A stretch of 64,000 bases of DNA, taken from positions 124,001-188,000 of the forward strand of contig NW_015971541.1 of NCBI RefSeq assembly GCF_000182565.1. Reading direction: 5' to 3'. Below the pieces are notes generated by a model. That model ran no database searches, was not told where the DNA came from, and saw only the letters and a program-made list of their open reading frames with translations. Source of the stretch: Spizellomyces punctatus DAOM BR117. Taxonomy: Eukaryota > Chytridiomycota > Chytridiomycetes > Spizellomycetales > Spizellomycetaceae. A program made the translations under genes and the position numbers. Of the stretch, positions 34,603 to 47,310 are shown one piece after another; positions within the stretch are counted from its first letter, which is position 1, and each line of letters begins with the position of its first letter.

Positions 34603-35184
34603 GGTTTTCGCACGACACACAAGGAGTAAAGGAAAGCTTGCTAGTCTTGATCAAAGGACGTGATCGAAGCTGGACAAGATGAATCCGGAGAGGATTGCCC
34701 CAATTTGAAAATCTCCGATCATTTATATAATCCATAATTTCATACTTAAATTTTAAACCCCGCCTGCATTAGACTGCACATCCAGAGTAGGATACCTTCC
34801 ATAGGACTACTATCGTACTCTCCAACTCAGTACGGTTTTATATGTTACGTACATGGCAGAATCAATGATCATATTTCTTTAGGAAAACAAGAAAAACAAG
34901 ATGATCCTCAAATGAATATCCAACTTCGAAGAGCTTTGCTTGCTACCTTTTGCCTTGCAGACAACCTGCTTACGCTACCAGGTTACTCATGACTCATTCA
35001 ATTAACTTGGACCCAAACGCCCAATCTTCTGTTTGGACAGCTGCAACCACTGCCAACAGATAACCGCCATCAGTGGAGGAAAGGAGAGGTCTGCGTAATA
35101 AGCGCCTTTCATCGAGAATAACAGAGCCTGGAGTTCGTCATTCGCACAATCATCCCACACAGTCACGTCTCGCATCGGTTAGCC
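34603..35184. other. Divergent promoter region between EFHC2 and UBE2W
   Basis: 582 nt, AT-rich, with no supported coding frame. TATTTATATAATCC-type sequence lies about 110-130 nt before the EFHC2 start. Confidence 0.4.
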
Positions 35185-36055
<871 letters not shown>

Positions 36056-37080
36056 TATACGTGGTTGATCACTTACGGCACCGGACGATGCCCTTTGTAT
36101 ATTGATGATGAAGGGATGTAGAGGTCGCTGATAATACACGAATGAAAAATGCTGACAGGACAATGTTGCAATGTTTGGTTGGATTAATTTGAGTTGGGGC
36201 TTTAATTGGCCACATCAAGACATTTTCAACATTGATCCACTTGGAGGGGGTGGAGATGTCGGGAACGGGCGAAAAGGACCAATTTGCTCTGCGGGTTCGT
36301 TGGGTAATGGCGTTTGCTGGCAAGGACGGTGCAGACATTCTGCGAAAATTGTTATGGAACAGATTCCGGGCGGCCGCGAGAAAGCCAACATCATAATATA
36401 AAATTATTCCATCTTATCTCTGCAGATCGGATAAGGACATCTTCGTGGATGCTTATAACCACAATTCTGGAACTGCTCTCGCGCCCATTGCATGTGAGAA
36501 TGTGGACTTTTTATCGAATTGAATGCCTGTAAAAAAGTTTGATTACAGTTCGATTGGTTTGCTGAATGTTCCGCTTTAGTGACTGCGGCTATGCTTGTAT
36601 TTGCTAGACTGTTCTTCCAAGTCACCAGGGCTTGTCGAGCATGCGTAGCAAGTTGTTGTGTTAGTCTGCAAAAGTTACACTGCAGTTAAACCCGCTTATG
36701 GTTGTAAGCAATGCTTGCGAGTTCAGCCCAACGTTCAGGCACTACGCGGGAGACGGAATAATCTGGCTGTCTAGTCTCGTTCTAGGCTGAAGACCATATA
36801 CTCATCCTGCATCACTACGTATACAGCAACAACAACCCTATGCAGTTGCACTGGGTCACGGAGAGTGACAAGCCCAATAGTTTGTTCAACAAAGTGCTGG
36901 AACCTTGATCCCAGCAACTATGCACGTGACATTATATTACGTAATTGAAACACGTCGGTTGGCGGACTCTGCTATCCAGCGCAAGCCAATGCTAAATAAA
37001 AGCACGGGTATATTTAGTCTATCACTCTTCTTTTTGATCGGTCAGTTGAACCCTCAACCTTCATACAAGAGATCGACGCC
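36056..37080. other. Intergenic, about 1 kb, mostly unexplained
   Basis: Apart from the short frame at 36256-36396 no gene is supported. A GCACGTGAC element at 36922-36930 lies about 150 nt upstream of the RhoGAP start. Confidence 0.4.
36256..36396 (+). CDS. Possible small protein or exon, unrecognised
   Basis: A 46-codon frame beginning MSGTGEKDQFALRVRW with gene-like codon use and a basic C-terminus (WNRFRAAARKPTS). The frame is also open upstream for about 25 codons back to a TTTGAG that could be a 3' splice site. No family is recognised and no partner exon was found; another frame is also open here. Only transcript data could settle it. Confidence 0.2.
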   Translation: MSGTGEKDQFALRVRWVMAFAGKDGADILRKLLWNRFRAAARKPTS

Positions 37081-38168
37081 ATGACACGTAGCAGTAATCC
37101 AGCTGTCACTGCCCTCTTGTCCCACTTCCCCAGACCTCCCACGCACATACCTGTCCAGGAAAAATCCAAGGACCTGTCTGAGTCACCGCCAAAAAGTGCC
37201 AAGCGGCGTGAACATCCAATAACAAGCCCAAACGGCGGAGACGACGAGACAAGGATCAGTTTGGACAGACTGGATAAGGAATTGCCGCAACTTCCATACA
37301 TTACACCATTATCGCTAGAATTTCCAGACTTTGCTGCAGATTCGCTACCTGAAATAGCTGTCCATGATGAGGACGATGTCGAGGAGGATGATGGGTTGGT
37401 AGAGGATGAGGTTATCAACGGGCGTCCACACAGGTAGAACGCTGTTATTTTGCTAGGATGGAATTCCATTACACGAGCGGGCATCTGAAATGGTTAGCAT
37501 ACCCATCCTCATAAGAATCCCTCGATTACTTCAGAGACTCCGCCACCAGCTCGTGTCACTTGAAGGTTTGACAACACCCAACATCTTTCGGGAAAGTGCA
37601 CCCGATGTGGAAGTAGAAATCAATCTATACCAGCTTGACCACTGCGAAGAGCTTACCACGACAGATGCGCTTGTACCCGCCACATGCATCAAAGTAACGT
37701 ATACATGCGCCAAGAAAAATGGAACACAGTGGCAGAAGTGATCTCAAAATATTGTTTCTGTATAGCATTACCTCCGGACCCTCCCCAACGTTCTCGCGAG
37801 CGATATCACTCTCCCTGTTGACATGACGGAAGATTCCTGTTGGCAGATCATCACCAACGATTTGCCAAGAGACAAGCGCGATCTGCTTTTATGGTGTCTG
37901 GACTTGATAGCAGTCGTCCTTCGAACCAGTGGCCAAGAAACCAACAATGTCTCCGTCTTATCGCTGGGTAAGTTTGCGTTTGCCAAGAAAAAAAAATATG
38001 TGTCTCTATTAACACAATTTTAAAGTCCGCACTTTTGCACCCAACCTTTATTCCCTTCCACCCACGAGCCCTGCACCCGACCTGATGAGGCTCACACTGC
38101 AGTTTACAAAGTTTGTTGAACTTGCACTAAAGAAAAACCTGAAAGATTCTTCAAGGCCCGTACCATGA
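37081..38168 (+). CDS. Small RhoGAP-domain protein
   Basis: Four exons (37081-37433, 37498-37693, 37766-37967, 38026-38168) give 894 nt, 297 aa. The first 115 residues are disordered and acidic at the end (DEDDVEEDDGLVEDE). The RhoGAP fold then begins: IPILIRIPRLLQRL, the arginine-finger block NIFRESAPD, IKHYLRTLPNVL, and LPRDKRDLLLWCLDLI. It ends VRTFAPNLYS near the C-terminus, equivalent to the NLAIVFGPNL helix. Family members accelerate GTP hydrolysis by Rho, Rac or Cdc42; the specific GTPase is not evident. No extra lipid-binding domain is seen. Confidence 0.85.
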
Positions 38169-38676
38169 CGCGCTGAGATAATCTTCAAGCCTTGTAACGT
38201 GATAGGAGTGTAATACGAATGACATCATAATGACATCAAACGAGAGAAAGTTGTATCTATAGTATGAAATGTGGCTTGTATCCCGACTGGCGCTGCGCAA
38301 AGGGATCGTTGGAAAGGACGATTGAATGGAAAGCAAGAGAAGGAAAAGGAGGGTACGGCGACAAGGGAAAACTTGGGTTTTTTTGTATGGAATTTCGCTT
38401 AATTTCCATCCGCAGTTGGTTTTTATTGCGAGCAACTCTCTTCTTTCCCCCCCCCCCCCCCGTCCTTCCTCCTAACGTTCGCCGCCCTTTACCCACCCAT
38501 TTTTATTTTTGAACAAGAATACCGATCGCACTTGCCCTTTGTTCGCATATCTCTCTGTTTCCTTTTTTTGTGTTAAACTAGCTCGTGTGAGGTCATTCCT
38601 ACGTGTTGGCCTGTCGCCTCCCCTATCCGCCATCGCCCCGCCGCTGCTGCTGTCTCCCCTTTTTTTTTTCTTTACC
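38169..38676. other. bZIP 5' region with long homopolymer tracts
   Basis: 508 nt without a gene. It contains a run of 15 C at 38447-38461 and pyrimidine-rich tracts up to the bZIP ATG, consistent with a pyrimidine-rich core promoter or 5'UTR. A GAAAAGGAGGG-type purine stretch lies at 38340-38360. Confidence 0.5.
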
Positions 38677-40221
38677 ATGTCGTCTGCTATGGTTTTCATG
38701 AGCGATACGCTGCCAACGCCAACGCTTTTGATGCAGCAGCCAGAAATTTCCCTGATGGACGGTCAGTATTTCCTGCCTGGGCTTTTTTTTGCCAAAAAGG
38801 AGGGCAACGGACGCTGTGTAGAGATATATCCGATTTTATGACGTTGCGAAAAAAAAACCATTCTGACCTTCATCCCTTTTTTTTGCTTGATTTGTCTGCA
38901 GACCCCGCCATTGCAACGCCGACGCGGTTCCTACAAGAGTGTTCAGAGTTCAAGTTTACGCCAGGTACATTTTTTGTTTTGTCTTTGGCCATGCCATCGT
39001 CGCCGTTTAGCTACCGGCTCGTTTCTATCAATGATTTGGTTAACGAACATATCAAAACCCCAGGCATCATCACACGCTATTGCTCCGGCGATTTCAATCC
39101 TTTTGAAAACAGCTTTAAAGAAAAGATGGAAGCTTCAGGAGTTCTTGGCGACGCAACAACGGAATCGATCCCATCCTCGACAATGCCTCCTTCTTCATGG
39201 CAGGCGCTTGCATCGTCCACACCTCTCACCATCCAGAAACGCACCTCAGTGCAACCTTTACACATACCCACACCCATGGACACGACCATCGGGTCTGGAT
39301 CTCCCGTTGATATCCATGCAACCACCATTCCACCGGTCGTTGCTCCCGCTGCTCTAGGAGTAGATCCTCATGTACACATGTACGTTAGTATGGAACCAAT
39401 GTCGATACCAATGTCAGCGCCTGCATCTGCATACCCGATGCACGTACATCCGCAGGAATTACAGCAAATGCCGCACATGCCGCAATTGGACACAATGCCC
39501 ACCATAGTGGATCCACAAGCACTAAAAGTTCATCGAGAAGAGCCGGTCGCTCCAAACCACAAGCTTCAGCGCGACAACCGGAGAGACTCTGCAATCAGTA
39601 CCACCACTTCAGAATCTGATGAACCTCGCAAGTCATCCCCTCCCCGAAACGGCAAGCGAAAAGGCGGCCCACCAACAGAAGAAGAACAAGATGAAAAGCG
39701 AAAGCGGTTCCTTGAAAGGAATCGGTTAGCTGGTAAGCAAATAATTACACGCAATCACGCATCCAAGGAGACTGTCCTCACACATGACATTTGTATAGCG
39801 TCCAAATGCCGAATGAAAAAGAAGCAGTGGCTACAAGACCTTGAAAACAGGTCAACAGATGCATCTGCCAAAAACCGACAGCTCCAAATGATTGTTACCC
39901 AGCTGAAGGAGGAAGTCATGATGTTGAAGAACCAGCTGCTCTTGCATCGAAACTGTAGCTGTAATGTCATTCAGCAGTACATTTCAACGTCGTCTCAGGT
40001 AAGATTTACCAAACCTGCAATTTTCTTTTATACTCGACTCTTATCCTCCAATTTTCTTTTTGCCATAGTTCACTGCCCACCTACACAATCCAGGTCAGCA
40101 CATGGACCCCGCTCACCTAAACGCAACGCCCCTCCCACCCTCGCACCATCCCCCAGTAGGAATGAGCCCCATGCCTCCCGTCGGCGTAGCACCCATGGTA
40201 CCAGTGGCTCAATCCTACTAA
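38677..40221 (+). CDS. ATF/CREB-type bZIP transcription factor
   Basis: Exons 38677-38761, 38902-38964, 39064-39732, 39799-39998 and 40069-40221 give 1170 nt, 389 aa. The N-terminal two thirds are Ser/Thr/Pro/Met/His-rich and disordered, with PTRFLQECSEFKFTPG near the start. The basic region KRKRFLERNRLAASKCRMKK fits the N-x7-R DNA-contact pattern of Atf1/ATF2-type proteins. The zipper follows (LQDLENRSTD..LQMIVTQLKEEVMMLKNQL). An intron splits the basic region after RNRLA, as in many fungal Atf genes. The C-terminal tail is Pro-rich. Fungal members respond to osmotic or oxidative stress through Hog1/Sty1-type kinases; that link is inference. Intron 2 (38965-39063) is 99 nt without in-frame stops. 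Confidence 0.9.
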
Positions 40222-40879
40222 GTTCACTTACCGTAAAGAAAAGCCAGCGACCAATCCAAAATCCACTCGTCCACAAATTTTTGCAATACCGTCGTTCATT
40301 TTGTGTACAATCTTTTTCTTTATCCCTTTCTAATTATGCAGAGTGGAGACGCATGCTTTTCGCGCGGAAATGTTCTTTGGAGGATTTCTTTTGTACATTT
40401 TCTTTTTTTTGATATGGCAGTGTGAGCTGGGACATGTGTGTGCATCGTACCGTTGGAGTTACTTTGTTAAAAATTCTTGATTTATGTGCACTTGAAGTGC
40501 GTTGGTGGGGAATGTGGAATAGTGTTCCATTTTATATGGCAATTTCAAGAGTTTTATACCTCGTTAAAAACGCTGACTCAAAGTCGTTTTGGAAGACGTC
40601 AATGATACGTAGTTTGCATATGGCCTCATTCTTTTGTCATCTTGGCGGACCGCGGTCGGTACGAGGTGGTCTGACGACTGGTCTTATGCCACAAAGCTAA
40701 TATGCATTAGAGGACTGCAATAGGGCGATTAGCGGCAAATTTTGAGAAATATCTTTTGTTTATGAAGCGCAAAAGTACGTTCTTGTACAGCGAAAAGATC
40801 CGCTGGGCGTAATGCATTGTGCAATCTACCGAAATAAAACAAATATATTAATTTGAGACGGTAGTGAGTAATCAAAAAC
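40222..40879. other. Intergenic 3' region, no gene seen
   Basis: 658 nt, including the likely bZIP 3'UTR. Open frames on either strand lack gene-like composition. Confidence 0.4.
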
Positions 40880-40950
40880 GCGCTGATGGTGTAGTGGCAA
40901 CATGTGAGCTTCCCAAGCTTACGCCCGGGGTTCGATTCCCCGTCAGCGCA
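40880..40950 (+). tRNA. tRNA-Gly (anticodon CCC), no intron
   Basis: The 71-nt cloverleaf can be folded by eye. The acceptor GCGCTGA pairs with TCAGCGC, with discriminator A. The D arm has loop AGTGGCA, and the anticodon stem TGAGC/GCTTA encloses TTCCCAA, so CCC lies at 40912-40914. The T arm is CGGGG TTCGATT CCCCG, matching the GGTTCGA B box; the A box is TGGTGTAGTGG. A T-run at 40970-40976 could end Pol III transcription. Confidence 0.95.
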
Positions 40951-41211
40951 TGTCCAGGTCACCTTGCGTATTTTTTCCCGTTCAGAGATCCACCTCGTAT
41001 AGGCATCATCAATGCCATTAACATGATGATGCCATTAATAAACGTCAATAAAGGCAGCAAAAAACATACGTGAAAATAAGCTATCATTTTTACTGTAAGA
41101 TATAAACAAAAAGACCAACAATGACGACGCTTCCATCTATCCCCTCAAAACAACCCTCCTCAAAAATGTACAAAAAAGAAAAACTACACATCCAAGTGAA
41201 GAATACACCTC

Positions 41212-43473
41212 TCACATCCGAAATCCCTCAAACGATGTACTCATCATATCCACATCCTCATCCTCATCTCTCGATCCCTGAATGGCCACACCCAAAGCAC
41301 GATCGTCATCCTCTTCCTCTTCCTCATCATCATCGTCACCGTCGCTCGCATCATCTTCATCATTTTCCCATTCCTGATACAGCCCGTCAATAAAACGTTT
41401 GGAAACCGGTAAAGACATGGGATCAAATGGGAAAAAGGCTTCCAATCGCTCTGCAACATTGGAAGGGGGGATATCGGGGGTTATGATTCCGGGTGTTTGA
41501 TTCTGTGCGGGTCGAGGGTGGATAGGGAACCGACGANNNNNNNNNNNNNNNNNNNNNNNNNNNNNNNNNNNNNNNNNNNNNNNNNNNNNNNNNNNNNNNN
41601 NNNNNNNNNNNNNNNNNNNNNNNNNNNNNNNNNNNNNNNNNNNNNNNNNNNNNNNNNNNNNNNNNNNNNNNNNNNNNNNNNNNNNNNNNNNNNNNNNNNN
41701 NNNNNNNNNNNNNNNNNNNNNNNNNNNNNNNNNNNNNNNNNNNNNNNNNNNNNNNNNNNNNNNNNNNNNNNNNNNNNNNNNNNNNNNNNNNNNNNNNNNN
41801 NNNNNNNNNNNNNNNNNNNNNNNNNNNNNNNNNNNNNNNNNNNNNNNNNNNNNNNNNNNNNNNNNNNNNNNNNNCAGAAATTGTGTGCATCGCAGTTTAT
41901 GGGTGGTAGTCTTGTGCGAATCAAAGACGTTCAAAAGAACGTCAAACAAAACCCCGTAGCGGGTCTCCAGGATTCTGGGCAGCAAAATCCTGTATGTACT
42001 GAAAGACCAACCGCAACATTGCATCCAACTTTTCTACAACTTGCTTGAAATCCACCGCTATTGGAGAAATTTCCTCCTCATCATCAGAACCAAAGTCTAA
42101 ATCATCCTCATCCTCGTCACCATTAGCGTCGGTGGCCATGCCAGTTTGCGCCTTACTCCATACGCTATCCGGATTATCCGTCTCCGTAGTAAAGACTGTT
42201 CGTTGGACTTCTTCCCATAAATCATCGTCCAAATCATCCAATTCCACCTGAATTTCGACCTAAGAATGAATCAACATGTGAGCGCGTGAGATGTCTGGAA
42301 ATCGGGACAGAACGATCAAATGATCGATTGAGACAACGTTTTCCCATTTTACTTACATCAATTTGCACAATACGATCTATTATAAGCGCCAAAACTTGAT
42401 CTCGCAATACAGGAGCATATTCTACTATGCGTAGGACATTTCGAAGGTAGTATACGTGTACGTCTAGGGCTTCGCGTTTGTGAGGAAAATTTTCGGTGAT
42501 GATGGAAAGCATAAAAGATGGACCGGTGGGTATCAGTGCGAGGACACTTCGAAGCATGTTATGCACACGATCAAAGTGCAGTGAGGGCGCTATTGACGAG
42601 TTACCTCCTACAACCACCAAATGCCACTATTAATGAATGTTGCATCGTCGTAGATTCTCATGACTCTCACCTTCACGGAGGTTTCGTACAAGCATTCTCG
42701 TTACAGGGGCTACATAAACCGCATGGGCGCTGACAAGGTTTTGAATTAAATGGCCATAGACGGCCACGGTCTCGTCTTCGCACGACACCCAATCCAGTGA
42801 AAGGATCGCGTCCACCATGTCATGGAAAGTGGGTGTAAGGCTGGAAACTATTTGAGAGAAGGCGCGTAGCCAATACACCAGGGAGGATGAAGGGAGACAA
42901 CCGGATTGGGGTGGTCGTCGCGACAAGATATCAATAATAATAAGGTAAAGTGAAGAGTCACCCTACATGAATTCCAGCCAGATATACCGTTAGAACATGC
43001 ACCCTGCGGCCGCAGCTGGAACTCAGGAAACAGAACAGAGAGACTGACCTCCAATTTATTCCGTAAAGCAGTTCCAATTTGTTTCACAATAATGCCCACA
43101 TCTTGTACATTAAGCGTGGAGGTCCGCTGATTGGACGATACCTCGGCCTCAACGGACATAGGCGATAGCGGAGCGGGCATATCGAATCGAACGCTCTTCT
43201 GCGGTTTCACTGCACCCGCCTTTCTCAAGATAGTTGGAGAAGCAGTGACGAGTGGGCGGTCTATCGATACCATTGTGCGCCGCTCCCAATCGGAAACCGT
43301 GATTGTCGACTCCAATGCCTGTCTTTTGATGTCCTCCCCCTCCGTCTCGGCTATTGATAAAACTATTTCTAGACCTGTTCGCCTACCACCTTCAGCAAAA
43401 TCCTGGAGGAAAAGTCAAGATAGGATATGCTGCTTGCGTTCTGACAAAACAAACCAGGCACGTGAAACGTCAT
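41212..43473 (-). CDS. RRN3: RNA polymerase I initiation factor RRN3/TIF-IA (contains an assembly gap)
   Basis: RRN3 links Pol I to the rDNA promoter. Exons are 43049-43402, 42671-42962, 42357-42607, a fifth from 42259 into the gap, and a last coding part 41212-41536. A 12-nt first exon at 43462-43473 is tentative; the ATG at 43273 is the safe alternative. Recognisable blocks are SLTPTFHDMVDAILSLDW, LIQNLVSAHAVYVAPVTRML, RVHNMLRSVLALIPTGPS, NVLRIVEYAPVLRDQVL and LDAMLRLVFQYIQ. The C-terminal LEAFFPFDPMSLPVSKRFI matches the FFPFDPY signature. An acidic, disordered C-terminus ends the protein. Near 41948-41955 the frame changes by one base. A TATATAAGG box stands about 35 nt before the first ATG. 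Confidence 0.85.
41537..41874. other. Assembly gap (338 N) inside RRN3
   Basis: The N run removes the middle-C-terminal part of RRN3; sequence on both sides belongs to that gene. Confidence 0.99.
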
Positions 43474-43696
43474 TGATTGGTTGATTGCTTCAAGTATTTT
43501 ACCCTTATATAGCCACATTATATGGTGAGGTAATCAACGTTGAGGGTCGGAGTGCGCCGATCAGGCATTGGAGAAAAGTATCCGAATCGACCAAAAATGA
43601 CTTTTTGGAAAAAGTTGCATCGCGGTGATAGAAACATAAAGTCCAACCCCTCTTGATGTGAATTACCCCAATTTTCTCTTTTTATCCCATCTCATC

Positions 43697-45718
43697 ATGC
43701 AAGCGCCGGCCTCACCTCCCCCAACACCACCCATCAAGGTCCTTCACAAAGTTCAAACCCCAACAACACATCTTACAAAATGGCATAATTCAACCCAGCG
43801 TCGACGAGGGCCATCCGACATTGTGTTTGGAGATCATCGACATTTTCCGCACACAGATCAATTCCTATCAACAATGCGCACTGATTACGACGGGCAGCGG
43901 CTAGATCCAGCGAACATCAAAGTGGCTCAGGAAACAGCCGCAAATAGATGTGGCCCTGATGTCCATGTTCCAGTGGGCCCAGCTGGAAAGCCATTGGGAA
44001 TCAATACGGCAGATAAACGAGAAGGGCATATAGCGTTTGGGGATCGGAGTAAGGTCTCTGATTCACATTTTGAGAGTGTAACTGATTCGAGCTACAAATG
44101 TCCACCGCCAATAACGGCGAAGATAAGTCGAGGTATGTCCTGAATCAATAGTTCAAAGGGCTACTGGAATTATTGCTGACTGTTTCATGTGTAATTTTTA
44201 GGCATGGGTGCTGGTGAATCTGATATCAATGTCAAGAACCTCCCTCCGTCGCAGCAGTTTCACCATAAGGCCCTGACAGCTATTAGCGCAGCTCACGTCG
44301 GCTTGGAAACCCGCAAAGACCTACCCATCGATGACAAACGGTTCCACAATTATGTGACAACTCACCAAGCTGCTTACGCTACAAAAGGTACCATGCACGA
44401 TGTGGCGGAGGGCAAGGGACAAGCTGGCGGTTATTGTAGAAACAATCGTGCTAGTGATATCCCGTTAGGTGATCCCGCCAAGGAACGAAACTATGACACT
44501 ATGGCCCGAAAGTCGTACATTGATCATGGGCGTGATGCTTACACTAAACCAAAGATCATTCCACCGCCACGACCAGCCCGTAATCTGCTGGCAATGGATG
44601 CGCGGACGAACAATGAAGACGCTACATTTACCTCCACAACGGCGCAAACATACAAGGGTCATACCATCCATCCTATTCACCGGGAGACCCAAGTAAACCC
44701 AGGACAACTCAGCAGCAAAAGCTCCATTGCATTGGGAGAAGAAGGAGCGCAATACCGTCAAACAGAAACGTCCGTTTCTCGTCGCGACTATGTGCATGAC
44801 CCGCAAGCTTCCCAAGCTGCTCGTCACTTGGCACGATCTTCCGTTGCTGATCGGTTGTTGAGCAAGCCAGGGATTCACACAGCCATCCAACCTAACCCAG
44901 TAGCTCAAAGAGACTTGGAGTCAAGCACATCGGCATCCTACCGGGTACCCGAACATATGGCGGCCTTAAAACCACTTGCTAATAGGCGATCGGCGGGAGT
45001 CCGCTCCATTGCAGCTATGGGGACCCGCGAAGGAAACGGCCACAGCAAGGCAGATATGATGGCTGTATCGACTGTCCCAACCGGTGATCCAACTCATTTC
45101 AATTTCAACACATCCACCACCACGAATTCCACCTTTTATCAGCCATATGAAAATTTCAAAATGATACCGCATCCCATTCTAGGCGCCAACATCACAAAAT
45201 CCAGTTTCAAATTCAGCGAACCCGAAGACGAACTGAAACCAGCGGATCGTTTCCGCTCTTCTACACATTCTGCGTTCATTCCACACGACGTAACCGTGGA
45301 TCCGGTCGTACACCGTCGCCCACCACGTTCCACACTACATCTCGACGGATCGGTCGAGGCGTTACCGATGTGGGCGAATGAAACAACGCAACAGGCCCAC
45401 TATCGTCCTCCAGTCACTTCAGCTGTCCATGACCGACACGGTAGGTATATGGCCGTGGCACCAAAATCGACAGCAAAGCCTCTCTTGTTTCCGGTGAAGA
45501 CAGCGCACATCACGCCTGATCAAATATACCAGTCAACGACACACAAGTTTTTCAGGTCGCGTGAAGGTCTGAACTTTGAGCATGGGGAAAATATGGTGGA
45601 TAGAAAAGTCAGAAGGGGAATGAGAGGCAGCTCGGTTCCCTTTGGTGATCAAACCGTCTCCTACTACAAGGAGCTGACAGTAAAGAAAGGACCAGAGCCA
45701 GTAGTTGCAGCGTCCTGA
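43697..45718 (+). CDS. Repeat-rich axonemal/ciliary protein candidate (SAXO/TEX45-like)
   Basis: Two exons (43697-44132, 44202-45718) give 1953 nt, 650 aa. There are no membrane spans or enzymatic motifs. The protein is a chain of short degenerate units: a Ser-x-[IV]-[PVA]-[FL]-Gly-Asp motif (SDIVFGD, GHIAFGD, SDIPLGD, SSVPFGD), each followed by an aromatic/Ser-Thr motif (FTSTTAQTY, TETSVSRRDY, SSTSASYRVP, TTTNSTFYQPY, SSTHSAFIP, QSTTHKFF). Animal sperm and ciliary microtubule inner proteins of the SAXO/TEX45 kind share such LGD..STT..Y/F units. Combined with the two EFHC genes in the window, an axonemal role is likely but not proven. Confidence 0.6.
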
Positions 45719-45814
45719 TCATTTTTTGTTGATGCTGTTCGCGTAAACGATGGTAAAAACTAGCATGTGGCAAAGCTATCTTGTTAATAAAATCACAGGA
45801 AGAAAAATAATATA

Positions 45815-47310
45815 TCATTCATCTTCAAAACCCAATTTTTCTCTGGCATATTCTACAAATGAGTCAATCAATACAGGCCATGCACTATCTGTGTCGTGAT
45901 TGCTGAAGTTTTCGTCAGATGTTCGGATGAATTCAAGTAACTGTCCATGAAATGGGAAAAAAGGATCTGAGCATTATGCGAAGACTAATTAGCCTACAGC
46001 ACCAGCATATACCAGATTCCACGTGTCTTTGCTGATTGCTTTCCCATGTTTTTCCTGTGCGCAGAACTCATTTTAACGGCTTCAATCTATGTAGTTGAGG
46101 AAGAAACCTTTACGGGACATACCCGAAGAAACTCGACCCATAAATCTAAGTGCTTAAACTTGTCCTTCAATAATAATTCCCAAAAAGCAATTGCAGTATC
46201 TAGCCCTGTAACAGTACCCGCAAAGAAAGAGATATTAGGGTATATGAATTTGATATGGACACAGAGCCATTTACCTAAACTCTTCTGGTTTTCTGCTCGC
46301 GCAAAGCTGAAGGTATAATTATAAACGTCCCTGAATTTTGACGGGTCTTTCAGCTCTTCCCGTAAAGATGGAATGACTTCTCGCATTTTTTCGATTGTAT
46401 CACACCTATCGGGTGCATGCACGAGATCAGCATAAAGGCTTGAAATCAAAGTTCGAATCAAGATCCTACCCCAAATTTGTCCACCCTTCCATCCATCCCT
46501 TTCTTCGAAAGTCACACATTCGAGGACTTTGTAGGTGCCAGGCTAGTACGAGGGTTACGACATCGGTTGGGTCAACTTCTAGGTCATCTAGTTCCAGCGT
46601 GTGCTACCAGTTAGTAATCTTGGGCCAGCAAAAGGTCATGGTGTGTGTACTTACTACATAGCGATTCAGTGCCATCCACCAGGATAGCATCTTCGTCGGG
46701 ATCTGAAAGGGTTACAATCAAGCTCTGTAAGAGTCGGGGTATACCATACGAACAAAATTTCAATCCTACTGACCTTTGTATTTGTCGAACAGCGCGGACA
46801 GTTTACGTTGATCAGCGCCCGCCCATGTTCGCCCATTTGCAGTTGCGCCACCCGTTGCGAAAAATGCGTCTACAGCTGCCTCCAAGTTCCAGTCTACCGA
46901 TGACAAAGATTCGCGGTCATTGGTTTTTCCCTCAATCGCGCTATAAGTCTGACAAGTGGAATGCTTACTGTTTTCTTTCAGAAACTTCTGTGCGGTCTTG
47001 TCACTATAAGAGCCGGGCGGAAAAGGGTTATATTAGATTTAGTTCCATGATAATGGTCCAAGGTGTTTCAACTAGGTCATTGTGGACTCCCTTCTCAATG
47101 CTCAGTAAAGTATATCAGAGCTGTCCGAATGTTATTTTCGAGTGGTCTAAGCGTTACTCTCCTGGATAATACGCCTCCCACTTTCTATTGTCATGCCAAA
47201 TTCCCAAGCATTGTACGTGTTCACCGTTACTTGGTTCCCGCCTTACTTTGCATTGGTGAATCCCACAAACTGTTTGATCTTTTCTCGTTGGGCAGGCTTG
47301 ATTGATCCCC
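45815..47310 (-). CDS. DCUN1D: DCUN1D/Dcn1-type cullin neddylation co-E3 (first exon not resolved)
   Basis: This scaffold promotes NEDD8 transfer to cullins. Exons 47247-47310, 46969-47003, 46774-46893, 46655-46702, 46470-46587, 46275-46405, 46123-46205, 46013-46054 and 45815-45940 can be placed, giving at least 255 aa. A UBA-like domain (QREKIKQFVGFTNANDKTA, NNWNLEAAVDAFFATGG) is followed by the PONY/DCN domain: DLEVDPTDVVTLVLAWHL, IPSLREELKDPSKFRDVYN, GLDTAIAFWELLL, KAISKDTWNLLLEFI and SAWPVLIDSFVEYAREKLG. The upstream exon with the start codon was not found; the model begins with phase 1 at 47310. The intron 47004-47246 (243 nt) is long for this locus. It is tail-to-tail with the axonemal gene. 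Confidence 0.9.
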
